Below are positions 40,401-49,502 of a DNA stretch of 64,000 nt, one piece after another. Numbering within the stretch: the first letter of the stretch is position 1; every line of letters starts with the position of its first letter. The notes under the pieces were generated by a model. It saw only the letters and a list, made by a program, of their open reading frames with translations. It was not told the DNA's origin and did not search any database. The translations under genes and the position numbers were made by a program. The DNA is taken from positions 15,005 to 79,004 of the forward strand of contig JBQLZQ010000006.1 in NCBI GenBank assembly GCA_052168355.1. Direction: 5' to 3'. The DNA is from JBQLZQ01 sp052168355 (GTDB lineage: Bacteria; Pseudomonadota; Alphaproteobacteria; DSM-16000; Inquilinaceae).

Positions 40401-40904
40401 GACGACGGCGCGCGGTTCCTGCGCGGGCGTCTGGTTCACACGCTTCTGCAGCACCTGCCCGATCTCGACGCCGAGGTCCGGCCGGGCGCCGCGGCCCGGT
40501 TTCTCGCGCGCCGCATCCACGGTCTCGCCGCCGAGGACCAGCAGGCGATCGCCGCCGAGACCCTCGCCGTTCTGGACGATCCGCGCTTTGCCGCCCTGTG
40601 CGGCCCGGACAGCCGTGCCGAGGTGCCGGTGGTCGGGCGTGTCGGCGACCGGCTTCTGTCCGGCCAGCTCGACCGGCTGGCCGTGACCGGCGATTCGGTC
40701 TGGATCGTCGACTACAAGACCAACCGGCCGCCGCCCGAGACGGAAACCGGCGTGCCGCCGGTCTACCTTCGCCAGATGGCCAGCTACCGGGCCATTTTGC
40801 GGGATCTGTACGACGATCGGCCGGTGCGGTGCCTGCTGCTGTGGACCGACGGGCCGCGTCTCATGCCCTTGAGCGACACCCTGCTCGATCGCCACGCACC
40901 TTGA
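37464..40904 (+). CDS. addA: Double-strand break repair helicase AddA
   Basis: The 1146-residue UvrD-family helicase/nuclease subunit of AddAB. Walker A is GASAGTGKTRVLTSRVLRL (core ASAGTGKT), motif Ia FTRAAAAEMNNRI, motif II VLVDEAQDTNPEQW, motif III GDEKQSIFSFQGA, and motif VI VALTRAEDRLYIGG. The C-terminal nuclease has WIVDYKTNRPPP and a following QMASYRAIL motif. The ATG at 37464 is translationally coupled to addB. trxA follows 90 bp later. No recB/C/D genes are present, consistent with AddAB as the end-resection system. Confidence 0.96.
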   Translation: MTASGALARPLSPDVAQRRASDPVASVWVGASAGTGKTRVLTSRVLRLMLDGVPPDRILCITFTRAAAAEMNNRIHRTLARWAIADEADLALELGDLTGVPPDAARTLRARRLFAEVLETPGGMKIQTIHAFCQSLLRRFPLEAGLAPHFSLMDDRSAAELLAEVRDRLLTESDSVLAAALAAITAEIHEDAFAELMGELMRERGRLGRIADAHGGLEPLIDAVYDRLGVARHLTDAALVDAACRDDAFDGPALRAAAEALTGGSATDRVRGAGLAAWLAATPVDRQHALSDYALLYLKKEGGVRDKLLTKSVAQKHPDVGDALAIEAERLLHLADRRRALAVAGATGALLTVGIAMIRRYAAAKAGRALLDYDDLIMRAAQLLHRPGIAPWVLFKLDGGIDHVLVDEAQDTNPEQWRVIAALTAEFFAGLGARADRDRTVFAVGDEKQSIFSFQGADPAEFVRMRDYFEGQADAAEKGWRRVALETSFRSTAAVLDAVDAVFAEPAAADGVVLDADAVIRHLAHRRGQGGLVELWPPIEPETRDTQEAWALPTRQGQGAAPAARQAAMVAATIAGWLAGGERLEARGRTLRPGDILILVRTRNAFAIEMIRALKEKGVPVAGIDRIVLTRQLAVMDLIALGQFLLLPDDDLTLATVLKGPLIGLDEDRLFDLAHGRSGSLWAALGARAAADPVCAAAGLYLRDLLARVDFVAPYELLAGALGAPCPADRISGRRAMLGRLEPEAEDPLDEFLSLALAFEADHPPSLQRFLHWIAAAEAEVKREAEHGGADRVRVMTVHGAKGLQAPVVILPDTMGTPTKVPRILWPDRADGVPLWSPRRAMEDAVFRDIRDRAVRRRDQEYRRLLYVALTRAEDRLYIGGYRGVQQPSPGCWYALCRAGLDGLAGVESVTGAGGGGLRYTVPQTVAPPVPAATEETAAVGRLPDWAGRPAPAEPAIGRPLTPSRPEGEEPPVRAPLTADDGARFLRGRLVHTLLQHLPDLDAEVRPGAAARFLARRIHGLAAEDQQAIAAETLAVLDDPRFAALCGPDSRAEVPVVGRVGDRLLSGQLDRLAVTGDSVWIVDYKTNRPPPETETGVPPVYLRQMASYRAILRDLYDDRPVRCLLLWTDGPRLMPLSDTLLDRHAP

Positions 40905-40994
40905 CGCGGTTCGCCGGGCACCCCTATCTATTACCGACGAGAATGTCTCACGGCCGCGATCCGCGGCGCGCGATCAAGATCAAGGGGAACGCCG

Positions 40995-41318
40995 ATGAGC
41001 GGCACCAAACATGTCACCGACGCCAGCTTCGACCAGGACGTCCTGAATGCCAAAGGGCCGGTGCTGGTTGATTTTTGGGCGGAATGGTGCGGTCCCTGCA
41101 AGATGATCGCCCCGGCGCTGGAGGATTTGGCCGGCGAGATGGGCGACAAGGTCCGGGTGGCGAAGCTCAACATCGACGACAATCCCGGCACGCCCAACAA
41201 GTACGGGGTGCGCGGCATCCCCACCCTGATGCTGTTCAAGGACGGTCAGGTCGCGGCGACCAAGATCGGCGCCCTTCCCAAGAGCGCCCTTCGGCAATGG
41301 GTCGAATCGGTCATCTGA
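40995..41318 (+). CDS. trxA: Thioredoxin
   Basis: A 107-residue cytoplasmic thioredoxin with active site [13 protein letters not shown], the cis-proline motif [12 protein letters not shown], and standard length. The ATG at 40995 has AAGGGGAAC upstream. It closes the addB-addA run, the position it holds in many Alphaproteobacteria. The last codons and stop are included in a 21-bp segment that is repeated 26 bp downstream. Confidence 0.97.
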   Translation: MSGTKHVTDASFDQDVLNAKGPVLVDFWAEWCGPCKMIAPALEDLAGEMGDKVRVAKLNIDDNPGTPNKYGVRGIPTLMLFKDGQVAATKIGALPKSALRQWVESVI

Positions 41319-41345
41319 CCGAGGGGGTCGAATCGGTCGTCTGAC
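41299..41345 (+). repeat. Short direct repeat across the trxA stop
   Basis: The segment GGGTCGAATCGGTCATCTGA followed by C (41299-41319) recurs with a single base change at 41325-41345. The first copy encodes the last residues and stop of trxA; the second is downstream and untranslated. It looks like a recent local duplication with no evident function. Confidence 0.8.
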
Positions 41346-41395
41346 TGGCTGATCCAGGGCCGCCCTCCGGCCGGGGCGGCGCCCCTCCGCCGTCG

Positions 41396-43942
41396 CTATT
41401 TCCGCACCATGCCCTTGACTCCGCCGGCGATCAGGCTGGCCACGGCCAGCAACGTCGTGGCCAGGGCCAGCCCTCCCACCGACGCCATGTATTTGGGCTG
41501 CCATTGCGGGTCGAACTTTTCCTTGTACCGGCGCAGCCCCTGGAAATTGTAGAACTGTTCCCCCTGGCGGAACAGGAAGGCGCCCGCCCGCTGCCAGGTC
41601 GGGGCCAGCGGGTTGTTCTCCAGGCCCGACAGCGGCGCCATGCCCAGGTTGAACCAGCCATATCCCTGGCTCTGCCCCCACAGCATCAGCTCGACGAACA
41701 GATATTCCATGACGCTGGCCGGGGCGTCGGCGGAATACCGCATCAGGTCCACGGTCAGTTCGGATTTGCCGGCGCCCGGCCATAGGGTCGCGAAGGCGAC
41801 GATCGCGCCGTTCGCCCGCACCACGCCGCAGGGAAAGTTGCTCAGATAGGCCGGGTCGAAACAGCCGACCGAGAAGCGCTTTTCCTGCACGTTCTTTTCG
41901 GCCAGCCAACGGTCCGAGACCTCCTTGAGGGCCGGCAGCAGGGCCGCAACCCCCTCCGGCGGCACCAGCTCGAACGACGCCCCGTCGCGGCCCACCCGGC
42001 GGTGGATATAGCGCAGATCCTTGCGGCCCTTACCCTCCAGGCTGAAATCCTCCAGCCGCACCCGCGCTTCCTCCCCCAGCTTTGTCAGGGTCAGGCCGAG
42101 GTCGATATACAGCGGCAGCGACTGCGGCCTCACCTGGTAGAAGACCGGCCGGTCGTCGTGCCGGTCGCAGAGTTCCCGAAACGCCCAGACCAGATCGGCG
42201 TGCCGCTCCTCCGGTCCCACGGGATCACCCATGGCGATCCAATGGTTGCCGGACACGGCATACATGAGGAAGGCGTCGCCCGCCTCGTGAAACATCAGCC
42301 GCTTGTCGCCCAGCAGGGCCAGATTGGCCTCCGGCGACGGGCTTTGCGCCACGATCGCCCGCGCCTTTTCGATCTGCCCCGGATCCATCGGCTCCACCGA
42401 TGGCGGTGCCGGGCGCAGCAACCGGACAAGGCCCAGCCCGACGGCCATCAGGCCGATCACCACCGCGCCCCTCAGGAACCGCGGCGCTTCGTCATAGAAG
42501 GCGAAGCGCCACCACAGTTGCTGCGAATAGTCGACGTGCTTGAAGGAAAAAAAGCCGAGCCAAAGGAACCCGGCGATGGCCAGCCCCAGCATCAGCAGCC
42601 AGCCCGGCGTGAACGGTTGGGCGAACAGGGACGCCTTGCGGTAAAAGGCGCTATGGCTGGGCAGCATGGCCAGCAGCACCAGGGTCAGCACGGCCGCCGT
42701 TTCCACCGCCAAGCCGTCCAACACGGACAGGATGGCGCCGGCTCCCAGCAGAGCGACCGTCAGCGTGTAGGCCGCATCCAGGCGGCGGAACAGGCTGCGC
42801 GCCAGAATGATGAGCGCGAACCCGGTGGCGCTGCGCAACAGGGACGACAGCTCCAGCAGGGGCAGCGGCACGATGTCCCGCAGCACCGCGATCCGCGATG
42901 CCGGTTCCGGCGTCGCCTTGGACACCAGCAGCACGATGCCGGCGACCAGGACGGCGCTGCCGATGATCAGGGGGGTGATCCGCGCGAACAGCCGGGCCAG
43001 CCCCGGATCCAGCCGAACCGCCCAGCCGCGCCGCTGCGCCACCTCTTGCCAGCCCAGTCCGAACGCCGCCAGCCCCAGCGGCAGCAGGAAGTATACGCCG
43101 CGATAGGCCAGGATGGCGGCCACGACCGCATCGGGCGGCGCGTCGGGCAGGCCCAGCAGGATCACCGTCTCGAACACCCCCAGCCCGCCGGGCACGTTGC
43201 TGACGGCGCCGGCGGCGGTGGCCAGCACGAACACGCCGGCGAACAGCGGCAGCGCCGGCCGCGCCATCTCGGGCAGCAGGATGTACAGGGCCAGACCGGC
43301 CAGCACGATATCGGCGGCGGCCAGACCGACCTGCCGCCCCATCATCGGCGCGGACGGCAGGTTGACCGTCCACCGGCCCACCGCGATGGGCCGCCGCCGC
43401 ACCCACGACCAGACCGCCACGCCGGCCAGCGCCACCAGGAACAAGGCGGCCACGCCCCGTGTCGCCGTCGCGCTTCCCGTGACGGCGGCCAGGGCTGGCG
43501 CCGGCACCGCCAGGAAGGCGATGGCGCCGACCACGACCGTGCCGAACAGGAAGGTCAGGGTGCAGAAGGCGACGACCCGCGCGATTTCCCCCGCCGACAG
43601 CCCGGCCAGCGAGTACAGGCGGTAGCGGATGGAACCGCCGGTGATCAGGGCGATGCCGAAATTGTTGCTGAAGGCGTACCCGATGAACGAGGCGGCGGCG
43701 ACCGTCCGGTAGGGCAGCGTCCGCCCGATATACCGCAGCGCCAACGCATCGTACCCGGTCAGTACGACATAGCTGGCGGCCGTCAGGGCCACCGCGGTCA
43801 GGATCGACGACAGCGGCACGTCGCGCACGGCGTCGAACAGTTCGGACAGGCGGATTTCGCGAAGCTGGTGGGACAGCGCCCAAAGGGCCGCCGCGAAAAT
43901 GCCGATGATCAACACCGGCATGAACTGATGAAGCCGTTTCAT
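41396..43942 (-). CDS. mprF: Phosphatidylglycerol lysyltransferase/flippase MprF (LpiA-like)
   Basis: An 848-residue inner-membrane protein. The N-terminal two-thirds contain many membrane helices with the UPF0104 flippase pattern (YVVLTGYDALALRYIG, FIGYAFSNNFGIALITGGSIRYRLY, NVPGGLGVFE). The C-terminal DUF2156 domain has two GNAT-like lobes and shows AVSGNHWIAMGDPVG, EFSL-type cores (RLEDFSLEGKGRKDLR) and GWFNLGMAPLSGLE. It transfers an amino acid, usually lysine, from tRNA to phosphatidylglycerol and flips the product, raising resistance to cationic peptides. Rhizobial LpiA homologues are acid-induced and ChvI-linked, so ChvIG control here is an inference. Confidence 0.92.
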   Translation of the reverse strand: MKRLHQFMPVLIIGIFAAALWALSHQLREIRLSELFDAVRDVPLSSILTAVALTAASYVVLTGYDALALRYIGRTLPYRTVAAASFIGYAFSNNFGIALITGGSIRYRLYSLAGLSAGEIARVVAFCTLTFLFGTVVVGAIAFLAVPAPALAAVTGSATATRGVAALFLVALAGVAVWSWVRRRPIAVGRWTVNLPSAPMMGRQVGLAAADIVLAGLALYILLPEMARPALPLFAGVFVLATAAGAVSNVPGGLGVFETVILLGLPDAPPDAVVAAILAYRGVYFLLPLGLAAFGLGWQEVAQRRGWAVRLDPGLARLFARITPLIIGSAVLVAGIVLLVSKATPEPASRIAVLRDIVPLPLLELSSLLRSATGFALIILARSLFRRLDAAYTLTVALLGAGAILSVLDGLAVETAAVLTLVLLAMLPSHSAFYRKASLFAQPFTPGWLLMLGLAIAGFLWLGFFSFKHVDYSQQLWWRFAFYDEAPRFLRGAVVIGLMAVGLGLVRLLRPAPPSVEPMDPGQIEKARAIVAQSPSPEANLALLGDKRLMFHEAGDAFLMYAVSGNHWIAMGDPVGPEERHADLVWAFRELCDRHDDRPVFYQVRPQSLPLYIDLGLTLTKLGEEARVRLEDFSLEGKGRKDLRYIHRRVGRDGASFELVPPEGVAALLPALKEVSDRWLAEKNVQEKRFSVGCFDPAYLSNFPCGVVRANGAIVAFATLWPGAGKSELTVDLMRYSADAPASVMEYLFVELMLWGQSQGYGWFNLGMAPLSGLENNPLAPTWQRAGAFLFRQGEQFYNFQGLRRYKEKFDPQWQPKYMASVGGLALATTLLAVASLIAGGVKGMVRK

Positions 43943-43987
43943 GGCGGGCGGCAGCCGTTCCGGTCGGGCACTGGCACGCCAAATGGC

Positions 43988-44455
43988 CTAGAACAGACGA
44001 CGCAGAAACCGGCCCAGAAAGCGCGACAGGGCGCGAGCTGCAAGGTCGCCGAGCCGGCCCGCCCCCTGGGGCGACGTCAGGGTCCGGACCTCGTCGGTGA
44101 ATGCGGTCAGACGGGCTTCCGCATGGGCCAGATCGGTCTGCAGTTCGGACATGGCCATGCGCTCGATCTCCCGGGCCATGGCCGCCTCCTTGCCGCCATC
44201 GATCCGGCCGCCGATGAGAACGGCGATGGCGGCCAGGACGACAAGTCCGCCGCCGGTGATCAGCGCGGCGATGGCCGGACCGAAGATCGGGGTCAGGGCC
44301 AGGAATGCCGAAAGGGTCAGCATCCCGACCGCCAAGACACCCAGCATGGCGGCCAACCCGAACCAGACCACACGCAGGGCGGCCACGCGGGCGGCGATGC
44401 GCAGACGCAGAACTTCGACGCGGGCCAGGACGCGAAGCTTGGGTCCGGTGTTCAT
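43988..44455 (-). CDS. Holin-like / YqjE-type (DUF1469) small membrane protein
   Basis: A 155-residue protein with two adjacent membrane helices (about 30-55 and 62-82) between a basic N-terminal helix and a long amphipathic C-terminal helix. This is the layout of the phage_holin_3_6/YqjE family, whose members are chromosomal and linked to stress or membrane functions rather than lysis. The ATG at 44455 has AAAGGA upstream. It lies between mprF and a small YqjD-like gene, and a YqjD-YqjE pairing supports the call. No specific function can be given. Confidence 0.65.
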   Translation of the reverse strand: MNTGPKLRVLARVEVLRLRIAARVAALRVVWFGLAAMLGVLAVGMLTLSAFLALTPIFGPAIAALITGGGLVVLAAIAVLIGGRIDGGKEAAMAREIERMAMSELQTDLAHAEARLTAFTDEVRTLTSPQGAGRLGDLAARALSRFLGRFLRRLF

Positions 44456-44492
44456 GAGGCCATCCTTTGTTCCGTCGCGATCATTGGCGCGA

Positions 44493-44828
44493 TCATCGGC
44501 GCGCGATCAGGCCGACGGCGATTCCGGCGACCAGAGCCGAAACCAGACTTGTCCACGGTTGGCGATGTACCGCGCCGCGAAGCTGAGTCAAGACGGCCGC
44601 CAGCTCCAGGTTGGGGTCCTCGATCGGTCGGACGGGCCGGTCCCCATCGATTGGAGTCACCGGGTCGCGTCCTCGCTCAAGGGACGATGGGGGATGAGGC
44701 GGCGGGGACGGCCGGATCGACGCTGCGATCAATGCCGCCCGTAGTGCCGCCAGCTCGCGTTCCGTGCGTCGTCGGCTCATCGGGTCGATATCCAGGCACG
44801 AGTCGCCGCCCGATTGGGCGCCGGCCAT
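44493..44828 (-). CDS. Small C-tail-anchored protein (ElaB/YqjD-like)
   Basis: A 111-residue protein (95 if the ATG at 44780 is used) with a charged N-terminal half, a proline-rich linker, and one C-terminal hydrophobic segment ending in arginines (PWTSLVSALVAGIAVGLIARR). That terminal pattern matches DUF883/ElaB/YqjD proteins, which anchor in the inner membrane and bind ribosomes in E. coli stationary phase. Sequence similarity beyond the tail is weak. It is 37 bp upstream of the YqjE-like gene on the same strand. Function unknown. Confidence 0.5.
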   Translation of the reverse strand: MAGAQSGGDSCLDIDPMSRRRTERELAALRAALIAASIRPSPPPHPPSSLERGRDPVTPIDGDRPVRPIEDPNLELAAVLTQLRGAVHRQPWTSLVSALVAGIAVGLIARR

Positions 44829-44870
44829 TATGGCGGTCCCGCCGGCATTTGCAAACGACCGTCCCGCAAT

Positions 44871-44894
44871 GGAGGCTTTTGCGGAGGCTTTTGC
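44871..44894. repeat. Tandem 12-bp duplication
   Basis: GGAGGCTTTTGC occurs twice in a row at 44871-44894, in the 149 bp gap between folC and the small membrane gene. The gap holds no other recognisable element. Confidence 0.75.
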
Positions 44895-44977
44895 GCCGCC
44901 GCCCCGGAGGCGGCCCCTCGTTGCAGGTCATCGAGTCCGCCAGGATCGCGAATCGGTAAGGAGAAATTGCCGGCGCT

Positions 44978-46306
44978 CTAGCGATGGTCTCTCAGAACCG
45001 CGCCGGCCAGATACAGCGACCCGCAAATCAGGGCTCGGGCCGGTTCCGGATCTTGCGCAAGGGCCGCAACCGCCGTCGTCACGTCGGGCGCGATCGTGAC
45101 CGAGGCGACCCCGGCCCGCCGAACGGCGGCCGCCAGCCCCTCCGCCGTCAGCCCCACCGGCTCGTCGGGGATCGGAACGCAGGTCACGGACGCCGCCCAC
45201 GGCGCCAGCGGGGTAAAGAACTCGACCGGATCCTTGGTTTCCAACATGCCGGCGATCAGATGCAGCTTCCGCCCGTCGCGCCGGTCCTGGTCCGCCGCCC
45301 ACCGGGCCAGGACCTCGCCGGCGCTGTCATTGTGCCCGCCGTCGAGCCAAAGGTCCCACCCGGCCGGCAGCAGCGCCACCGCCGGCCCGTGGCGCAGCCG
45401 CTGCAGCCGGGCCGGCCACTCGACCCGCGCCAGCCCTGTCCGGATAGCCGCGTCGGGGATGGCCATCGGCAGATGCGGCAGGCACAGGATCGCCGTCGCG
45501 GCGTTGCCGACCTGGTGGCCGCCGGGCAGGGCCGGCAATGGAAACCGGCGGTGGCTGCCGCCGGCGGTAAGGGTAAAGCCGTCTTCGTCGGCTTCGGTCG
45601 TCCAGTCCCGGCCATGGACCGACAGGGGCGCGCGAATGGCGTCGGCCCGGGCGGCTATCGTCGCCGTCGCCGCCGGGTCGCCCTGGGGGCCCAGGACACA
45701 GGGGACGCCGGGCTTTAGAATGCCCGCCTTCTCCGCCGCAATGCTGTCGATGGTATCGCCCAGAAAGTTCCGATGATCCATGGAGATGCGGGTGATCGCC
45801 GTGGCCGCCGGCCGGGGCACCACGTTGGTGGCGTCCAGCCGGCCGCCCAGCCCGGTTTCCAGCAAGACCATCTCGGCGGGGGTTTCCGCAAAGGCCAGGA
45901 ACGCCGCGCAGGTCGTGACCTCGAAATAGGTGATCGGCGCCTCGCCGTTGACCGCTTCGCACCGCTCCAGGACATCGACCAGCGCCTGGTCCGAGATCGG
46001 CGCGCCGGCCACGCGGATGCGTTCGTGAAAACGCACCAGATGGGGCGAGGTGTAGGCGTGAACCCGATGCCCCGCCGCTTCCAGAAAGGCGCGCAGGAAC
46101 GCCACGGTCGATCCCTTACCGTTGGTTCCGGCAACATGGATCACCGGCGGCAGGCTCAAATGAGGATCGCCCAACGCCGCCAACAGCCGCGTCATCCGGC
46201 CAAGCGACAGATCTATCCGCTTGGGGTGCAGCCTTTTGAGGCGGTCCAGGGCGTCGGCGACGGCCGTGTCCGGGCGCGGTCTATCCGGTGCTGTCTGCTG
46301 GCTCAC
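44978..46306 (-). CDS. folC: Bifunctional dihydrofolate/folylpolyglutamate synthase FolC
   Basis: A 442-residue Mur-ligase-family enzyme that adds glutamate to dihydropteroate and folates. Family motifs are the P loop VIHVAGTNGKGSTVAFL, TSPHLVRFHERI, LLETGLGGRLDATNVV and the C-terminal domain segment LDGGHNDSAG. The GTG at 46306 has GGAGCG upstream and lies 26 bp inside the 3' end of accD, so translation is coupled. It is the last gene of the trpF-trpB-trpA-accD-folC run, an order conserved across Alphaproteobacteria. Confidence 0.95.
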   Translation of the reverse strand: MSQQTAPDRPRPDTAVADALDRLKRLHPKRIDLSLGRMTRLLAALGDPHLSLPPVIHVAGTNGKGSTVAFLRAFLEAAGHRVHAYTSPHLVRFHERIRVAGAPISDQALVDVLERCEAVNGEAPITYFEVTTCAAFLAFAETPAEMVLLETGLGGRLDATNVVPRPAATAITRISMDHRNFLGDTIDSIAAEKAGILKPGVPCVLGPQGDPAATATIAARADAIRAPLSVHGRDWTTEADEDGFTLTAGGSHRRFPLPALPGGHQVGNAATAILCLPHLPMAIPDAAIRTGLARVEWPARLQRLRHGPAVALLPAGWDLWLDGGHNDSAGEVLARWAADQDRRDGRKLHLIAGMLETKDPVEFFTPLAPWAASVTCVPIPDEPVGLTAEGLAAAVRRAGVASVTIAPDVTTAVAALAQDPEPARALICGSLYLAGAVLRDHR

Positions 46307-47219
46307 CGGCGCTCCGTGATGCCGCGGCCGACGCGGGGTCGTGGGGCAGCGGCACGATTTGGGCGTCCGGCTGCTTCCGGCGCAACAGGTCCAGGATCCG
46401 GATCAGGGTGTCGCGCAGCTCCAGCCGGTGCACGACGATATCGACCATGCCGTGTTCCAAAAGGTATTCGGCCCGCTGGAAGCCTTCGGGCAGCTTTTCG
46501 CGGATCGTTTCCTCGATGACGCGGGCGCCGGCAAAGGCGATGCGCGCGCCCCGCTCGGCGATATGGATGTCGCCCAGCATGGCAAAGGATGCGGTGACGC
46601 CGCCGGTGGTGGGGTCGGTCAGCACCACGATATAGGGCAGCCCGGCTTCCTTGACCCGGTCGATGGCGATCACCGTGCGCGGCATCTGAGCCAGGGACAG
46701 GATGCCTTCCTGCATGCGGGCGCCGCCCGATGCGGTGACGACGATCAGCGGCGCGTCCTGCAGCTTGGCCAGGTTGGCGGCCGCCAGCAGGCCGTCGCCC
46801 ACCGCCATGCCCATCGACCCGCCCATGAAACTGAAGTCGAACACGGCGACCACGGCGGTCGCGCCGCCCATGTCGCCATGGGCCACGACCAGGGCGTCCT
46901 GGCGGCCTGATTTCTGCTGGGCGTCCTTGAGGCGGTCGGTATAGCGCTTGGTGTCCCGGAACTTGAGGGGGTCGACGACGGGTTTCGGCAGCTCGATGGT
47001 TTGGTACGCCCCGTCGTCGAACAGCATGGCCAGCCGTTTCTCGGGGGCCATCATCATGTGATGCCCGCAATGGGGACAAACGTTCAGATGCTCCGCCAGA
47101 TCGCGGTGAAAGATCATGGCTTCGCAGTTGGCGCATTTGAGCCAAAGATTGTCGGGCGTTTCCTGACGCTCCACCAGGGCGCGGATCTTGGGCCGGACAA
47201 AGTTCGACAGCCAGTTCAT
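46281..47219 (-). CDS. accD: Acetyl-CoA carboxylase carboxyltransferase subunit beta
   Basis: A 312-residue carboxyltransferase subunit, first step of fatty acid synthesis. The N-terminal zinc ribbon has [24 protein letters not shown], here described by its CxxC pairs at the two ends. The crotonase-fold core shows [24 protein letters not shown] and [17 protein letters not shown]. The C-terminus has a poorly conserved 30-residue tail. The ATG at 47219 overlaps the trpA stop (ATGA). Zinc-ribbon AccD is also an RNA-binding autoregulator in E. coli; that is not shown here. Confidence 0.97.
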   Translation of the reverse strand: MNWLSNFVRPKIRALVERQETPDNLWLKCANCEAMIFHRDLAEHLNVCPHCGHHMMMAPEKRLAMLFDDGAYQTIELPKPVVDPLKFRDTKRYTDRLKDAQQKSGRQDALVVAHGDMGGATAVVAVFDFSFMGGSMGMAVGDGLLAAANLAKLQDAPLIVVTASGGARMQEGILSLAQMPRTVIAIDRVKEAGLPYIVVLTDPTTGGVTASFAMLGDIHIAERGARIAFAGARVIEETIREKLPEGFQRAEYLLEHGMVDIVVHRLELRDTLIRILDLLRRKQPDAQIVPLPHDPASAAASRSAGEPADSTG

Positions 47220-48097
47220 GAGTGTGTTTCCTTGCGGGCCGAGCGAACTCCGTCGGCCAAACTGCGGACCAGTTCCAAAACGTCGTCGACCAGCCCGGGA
47301 CGGGCCCGGCCATCGGCGTCCAGGCCGTCGGCGATCCGTCCCACGATGGCCGACCCGACAACGGCGGCGTCGGCGATCCTGGCGATCTCGGCGGCCTGCT
47401 CGGGCGTGCGGATGCCAAAGCCGACGGCGATGGGCAGATCGGTATGGGCGCGCAGCCTCTCCACGGCCCGCCGGATCGCGGCGGGATCGGCCGATCCGGC
47501 GCCGGTGATGCCGGTGATCGACACGAAATAGACGAACCCGCTGGTGTTGGTCAGAACCGCCGGCATGCGTGCGTCGTCGGTGGTCGGCGCGGCCAGCCGG
47601 ATGAAATGCAGGCCGGCGCGCGCAGCGGGCGTGCACAGCTCGCCATCTTCCTCCGGCGGCAGGTCGACCACGATCATCCCGTCGACGCCGGCGTCCCGCG
47701 CGTCGGTCAGGAACCGGTCGACGCCGTAGGCATAGATCGGGTTGAAATAGCCCATCAGGATGATCGGCGTGTCCGCGTCCGTCTCGCGGAATCCCCGCAC
47801 CAAAGCCAGCGTCCCGTTCATCGAGGCGCCGGCTTTCAGCGCGCGCAACCCCGCCGCCTGGATCGCCGGTCCGTCGGCCATGGGATCGGTGAACGGCATC
47901 CCCAGTTCGATCATGTCGACCCCGGCGCCCGGCAGACCGCGAACCAGCGCCAGGCTGGTTTCGGCATCCGGATCGCCGGCCGTGACGAACGCGACCAGGC
48001 CGCTGCGGCCTTCCGCCCGCAACGAAGCGAAACGCCGTTCGATCCGCGACGATCCGATCACCGCCGAAGACGCCGGTTGTGACTGTCCGGCCGTCAC
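47216..48097 (-). CDS. trpA: Tryptophan synthase alpha subunit
   Basis: A 293-residue TIM-barrel subunit that cleaves indole-3-glycerol phosphate. The catalytic Glu is in [19 protein letters not shown], with Asp in [13 protein letters not shown], and the phosphate loop [10 protein letters not shown] is present. The GTG at 48097 overlaps the trpB stop. It is long by about 20 residues at the N-terminus relative to E. coli Trp[16 protein letters not shown] is where similarity begins. Partner of TrpB in the next gene upstream. Confidence 0.97.
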   Translation of the reverse strand: MTAGQSQPASSAVIGSSRIERRFASLRAEGRSGLVAFVTAGDPDAETSLALVRGLPGAGVDMIELGMPFTDPMADGPAIQAAGLRALKAGASMNGTLALVRGFRETDADTPIILMGYFNPIYAYGVDRFLTDARDAGVDGMIVVDLPPEEDGELCTPAARAGLHFIRLAAPTTDDARMPAVLTNTSGFVYFVSITGITGAGSADPAAIRRAVERLRAHTDLPIAVGFGIRTPEQAAEIARIADAAVVGSAIVGRIADGLDADGRARPGLVDDVLELVRSLADGVRSARKETHS

Positions 48098-49326
48098 AAA
48101 TCGACTCCCAGCGCCTCACCCACCGTGAAGATGTCCTTGTCGCCCCGGCCGCACATGTTCATGACGATGATATGGTCGTTGGGAAGGCCGCCCGCGATCC
48201 GGCCGACATGGGCCAGGGCATGGGCCGGCTCCAGCGCCGGGATGATACCTTCCATACGGGCGCAGAGCTGAAAGGCGTCCAGCGCCTCCTGATCGGTGGC
48301 GGAATGGTATTCGACCCGTCCGATATCGTGCAGCCAGGCATGTTCGGGCCCCACCCCGGGATAGTCCAGGCCGGCCGAAATGGAGTGTGCCTCGGTGATC
48401 TGGCCGTCTTCGTCCTGCAGCAGATAGGTTCGGTTGCCGTGCAGAACGCCGGGTCTGCCGCCGGTCAACGACGCGGCGTGGGCGCCGGTGTCCAGGCCAT
48501 GTCCGGCCGCTTCGACCGCATGCATCTTGACTTCCGGGTCGTCCAGGAACGGATGGAACAGTCCGATGGCGTTGGATCCGCCGCCGACACAGGCGACCAG
48601 CGTATCGGGCAACCGTGCCTCGACTTCCAGGATCTGGTCGCGCAATTCGTGGCCAATGACCGACTGGAAGTCGCGCACCATCATCGGGTAGGGGTGGGGT
48701 CCGGCGGCTGTCCCGATGATGTAGAAGGTGTCTTCGACATTGGTCACCCAGTCCCGCAGCGCCTCGTTCATCGCGTCCTTCAGCGTGTGGCTGCCGGAGG
48801 TCACGGGCACCACCTCCGCCCCCAGAAGCTTCATGCGGAATACGTTAGGTTTTTGCCGGGCGATGTCGGTTTGGCCCATATACACGGTGCAGGGCAGGTC
48901 GAACAGGGCGCAGACCGTGGCCGTCGCCACGCCGTGCTGACCGGCACCGGTTTCGGCGATGATGCGGCGCTTGCCCATCAACCGGGCCAACAGGATCTGC
49001 CCCATGCAATTGTTGATCTTGTGGGCGCCCGTATGGTTCAGCTCGTCGCGCTTGAAGTAGATCTTGGCGCCACCATAGTGGCGGGTCAGCCGCTCGGCGA
49101 AATACAGCGGGCTCGGCCGGCCGACATAATGGGTAAGGTAGTGTTTGAGTTCCGCCTTGAAGAAGGGATCGTCCTTGGCGCGCTCATACGCCCTTTCGAC
49201 CTCCAGGATCAGCGGCATCAGCGTCTCGGCAACGAAGCGGCCGCCGAAGATGCCGAAATGCCCGTCTTCGTCGGGTCCGGTGCGGTAGCTGTTCGGCCGC
49301 GACAGTTCGGTGTTGCGTACGGTCAA
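48094..49326 (-). CDS. trpB: Tryptophan synthase beta subunit
   Basis: A 410-residue PLP enzyme joining indole and serine. The PLP lysine lies in [15 protein letters not shown], the phosphate loop is [12 protein letters not shown], and the activating substrate loop reads [12 protein letters not shown]. The start is chosen as TTG at 49326: GGAGAG lies about 9 bases upstream, and the resulting [20 protein letters not shown] start matches the family. An ATG at 49362 would add 12 residues without similarity. It begins after a 176 bp gap from trpF, so a promoter may lie there. Confidence 0.95.
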   Translation of the reverse strand: MTVRNTELSRPNSYRTGPDEDGHFGIFGGRFVAETLMPLILEVERAYERAKDDPFFKAELKHYLTHYVGRPSPLYFAERLTRHYGGAKIYFKRDELNHTGAHKINNCMGQILLARLMGKRRIIAETGAGQHGVATATVCALFDLPCTVYMGQTDIARQKPNVFRMKLLGAEVVPVTSGSHTLKDAMNEALRDWVTNVEDTFYIIGTAAGPHPYPMMVRDFQSVIGHELRDQILEVEARLPDTLVACVGGGSNAIGLFHPFLDDPEVKMHAVEAAGHGLDTGAHAASLTGGRPGVLHGNRTYLLQDEDGQITEAHSISAGLDYPGVGPEHAWLHDIGRVEYHSATDQEALDAFQLCARMEGIIPALEPAHALAHVGRIAGGLPNDHIIVMNMCGRGDKDIFTVGEALGVDL

Positions 49327-49502
49327 GGGTGGGGGCTCTCCAGAACCGTGCCCGCGACACATCGCCGATGCGCCATTGCGGCAAGTTTGCGAAAATTCAT
49401 TGAATCATAGCCGTCGTGTCACGTTCCGACAACCGGCGTGGCGGAATAGCTGGGCTGTACCAATGGCATCGCACATAAGGCCGGGCCGGGAAAGGCCGAA
49501 AG

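Noticed and set aside
37410..40895. Minus-strand open frame of 1161 codons across addA
   Set aside because: Antisense shadow of addA, low-complexity composition and no motifs, whereas addA has all helicase motifs.
43988..44455. Phage lysis holin
   Set aside because: No endolysin or phage genes nearby; the layout fits chromosomal YqjE-like proteins.
42002..44959. Plus-strand open frame of 985 codons across mprF
   Set aside because: Gln/Arg/Gly-rich antisense shadow of mprF and neighbours, an artefact of high third-position GC.
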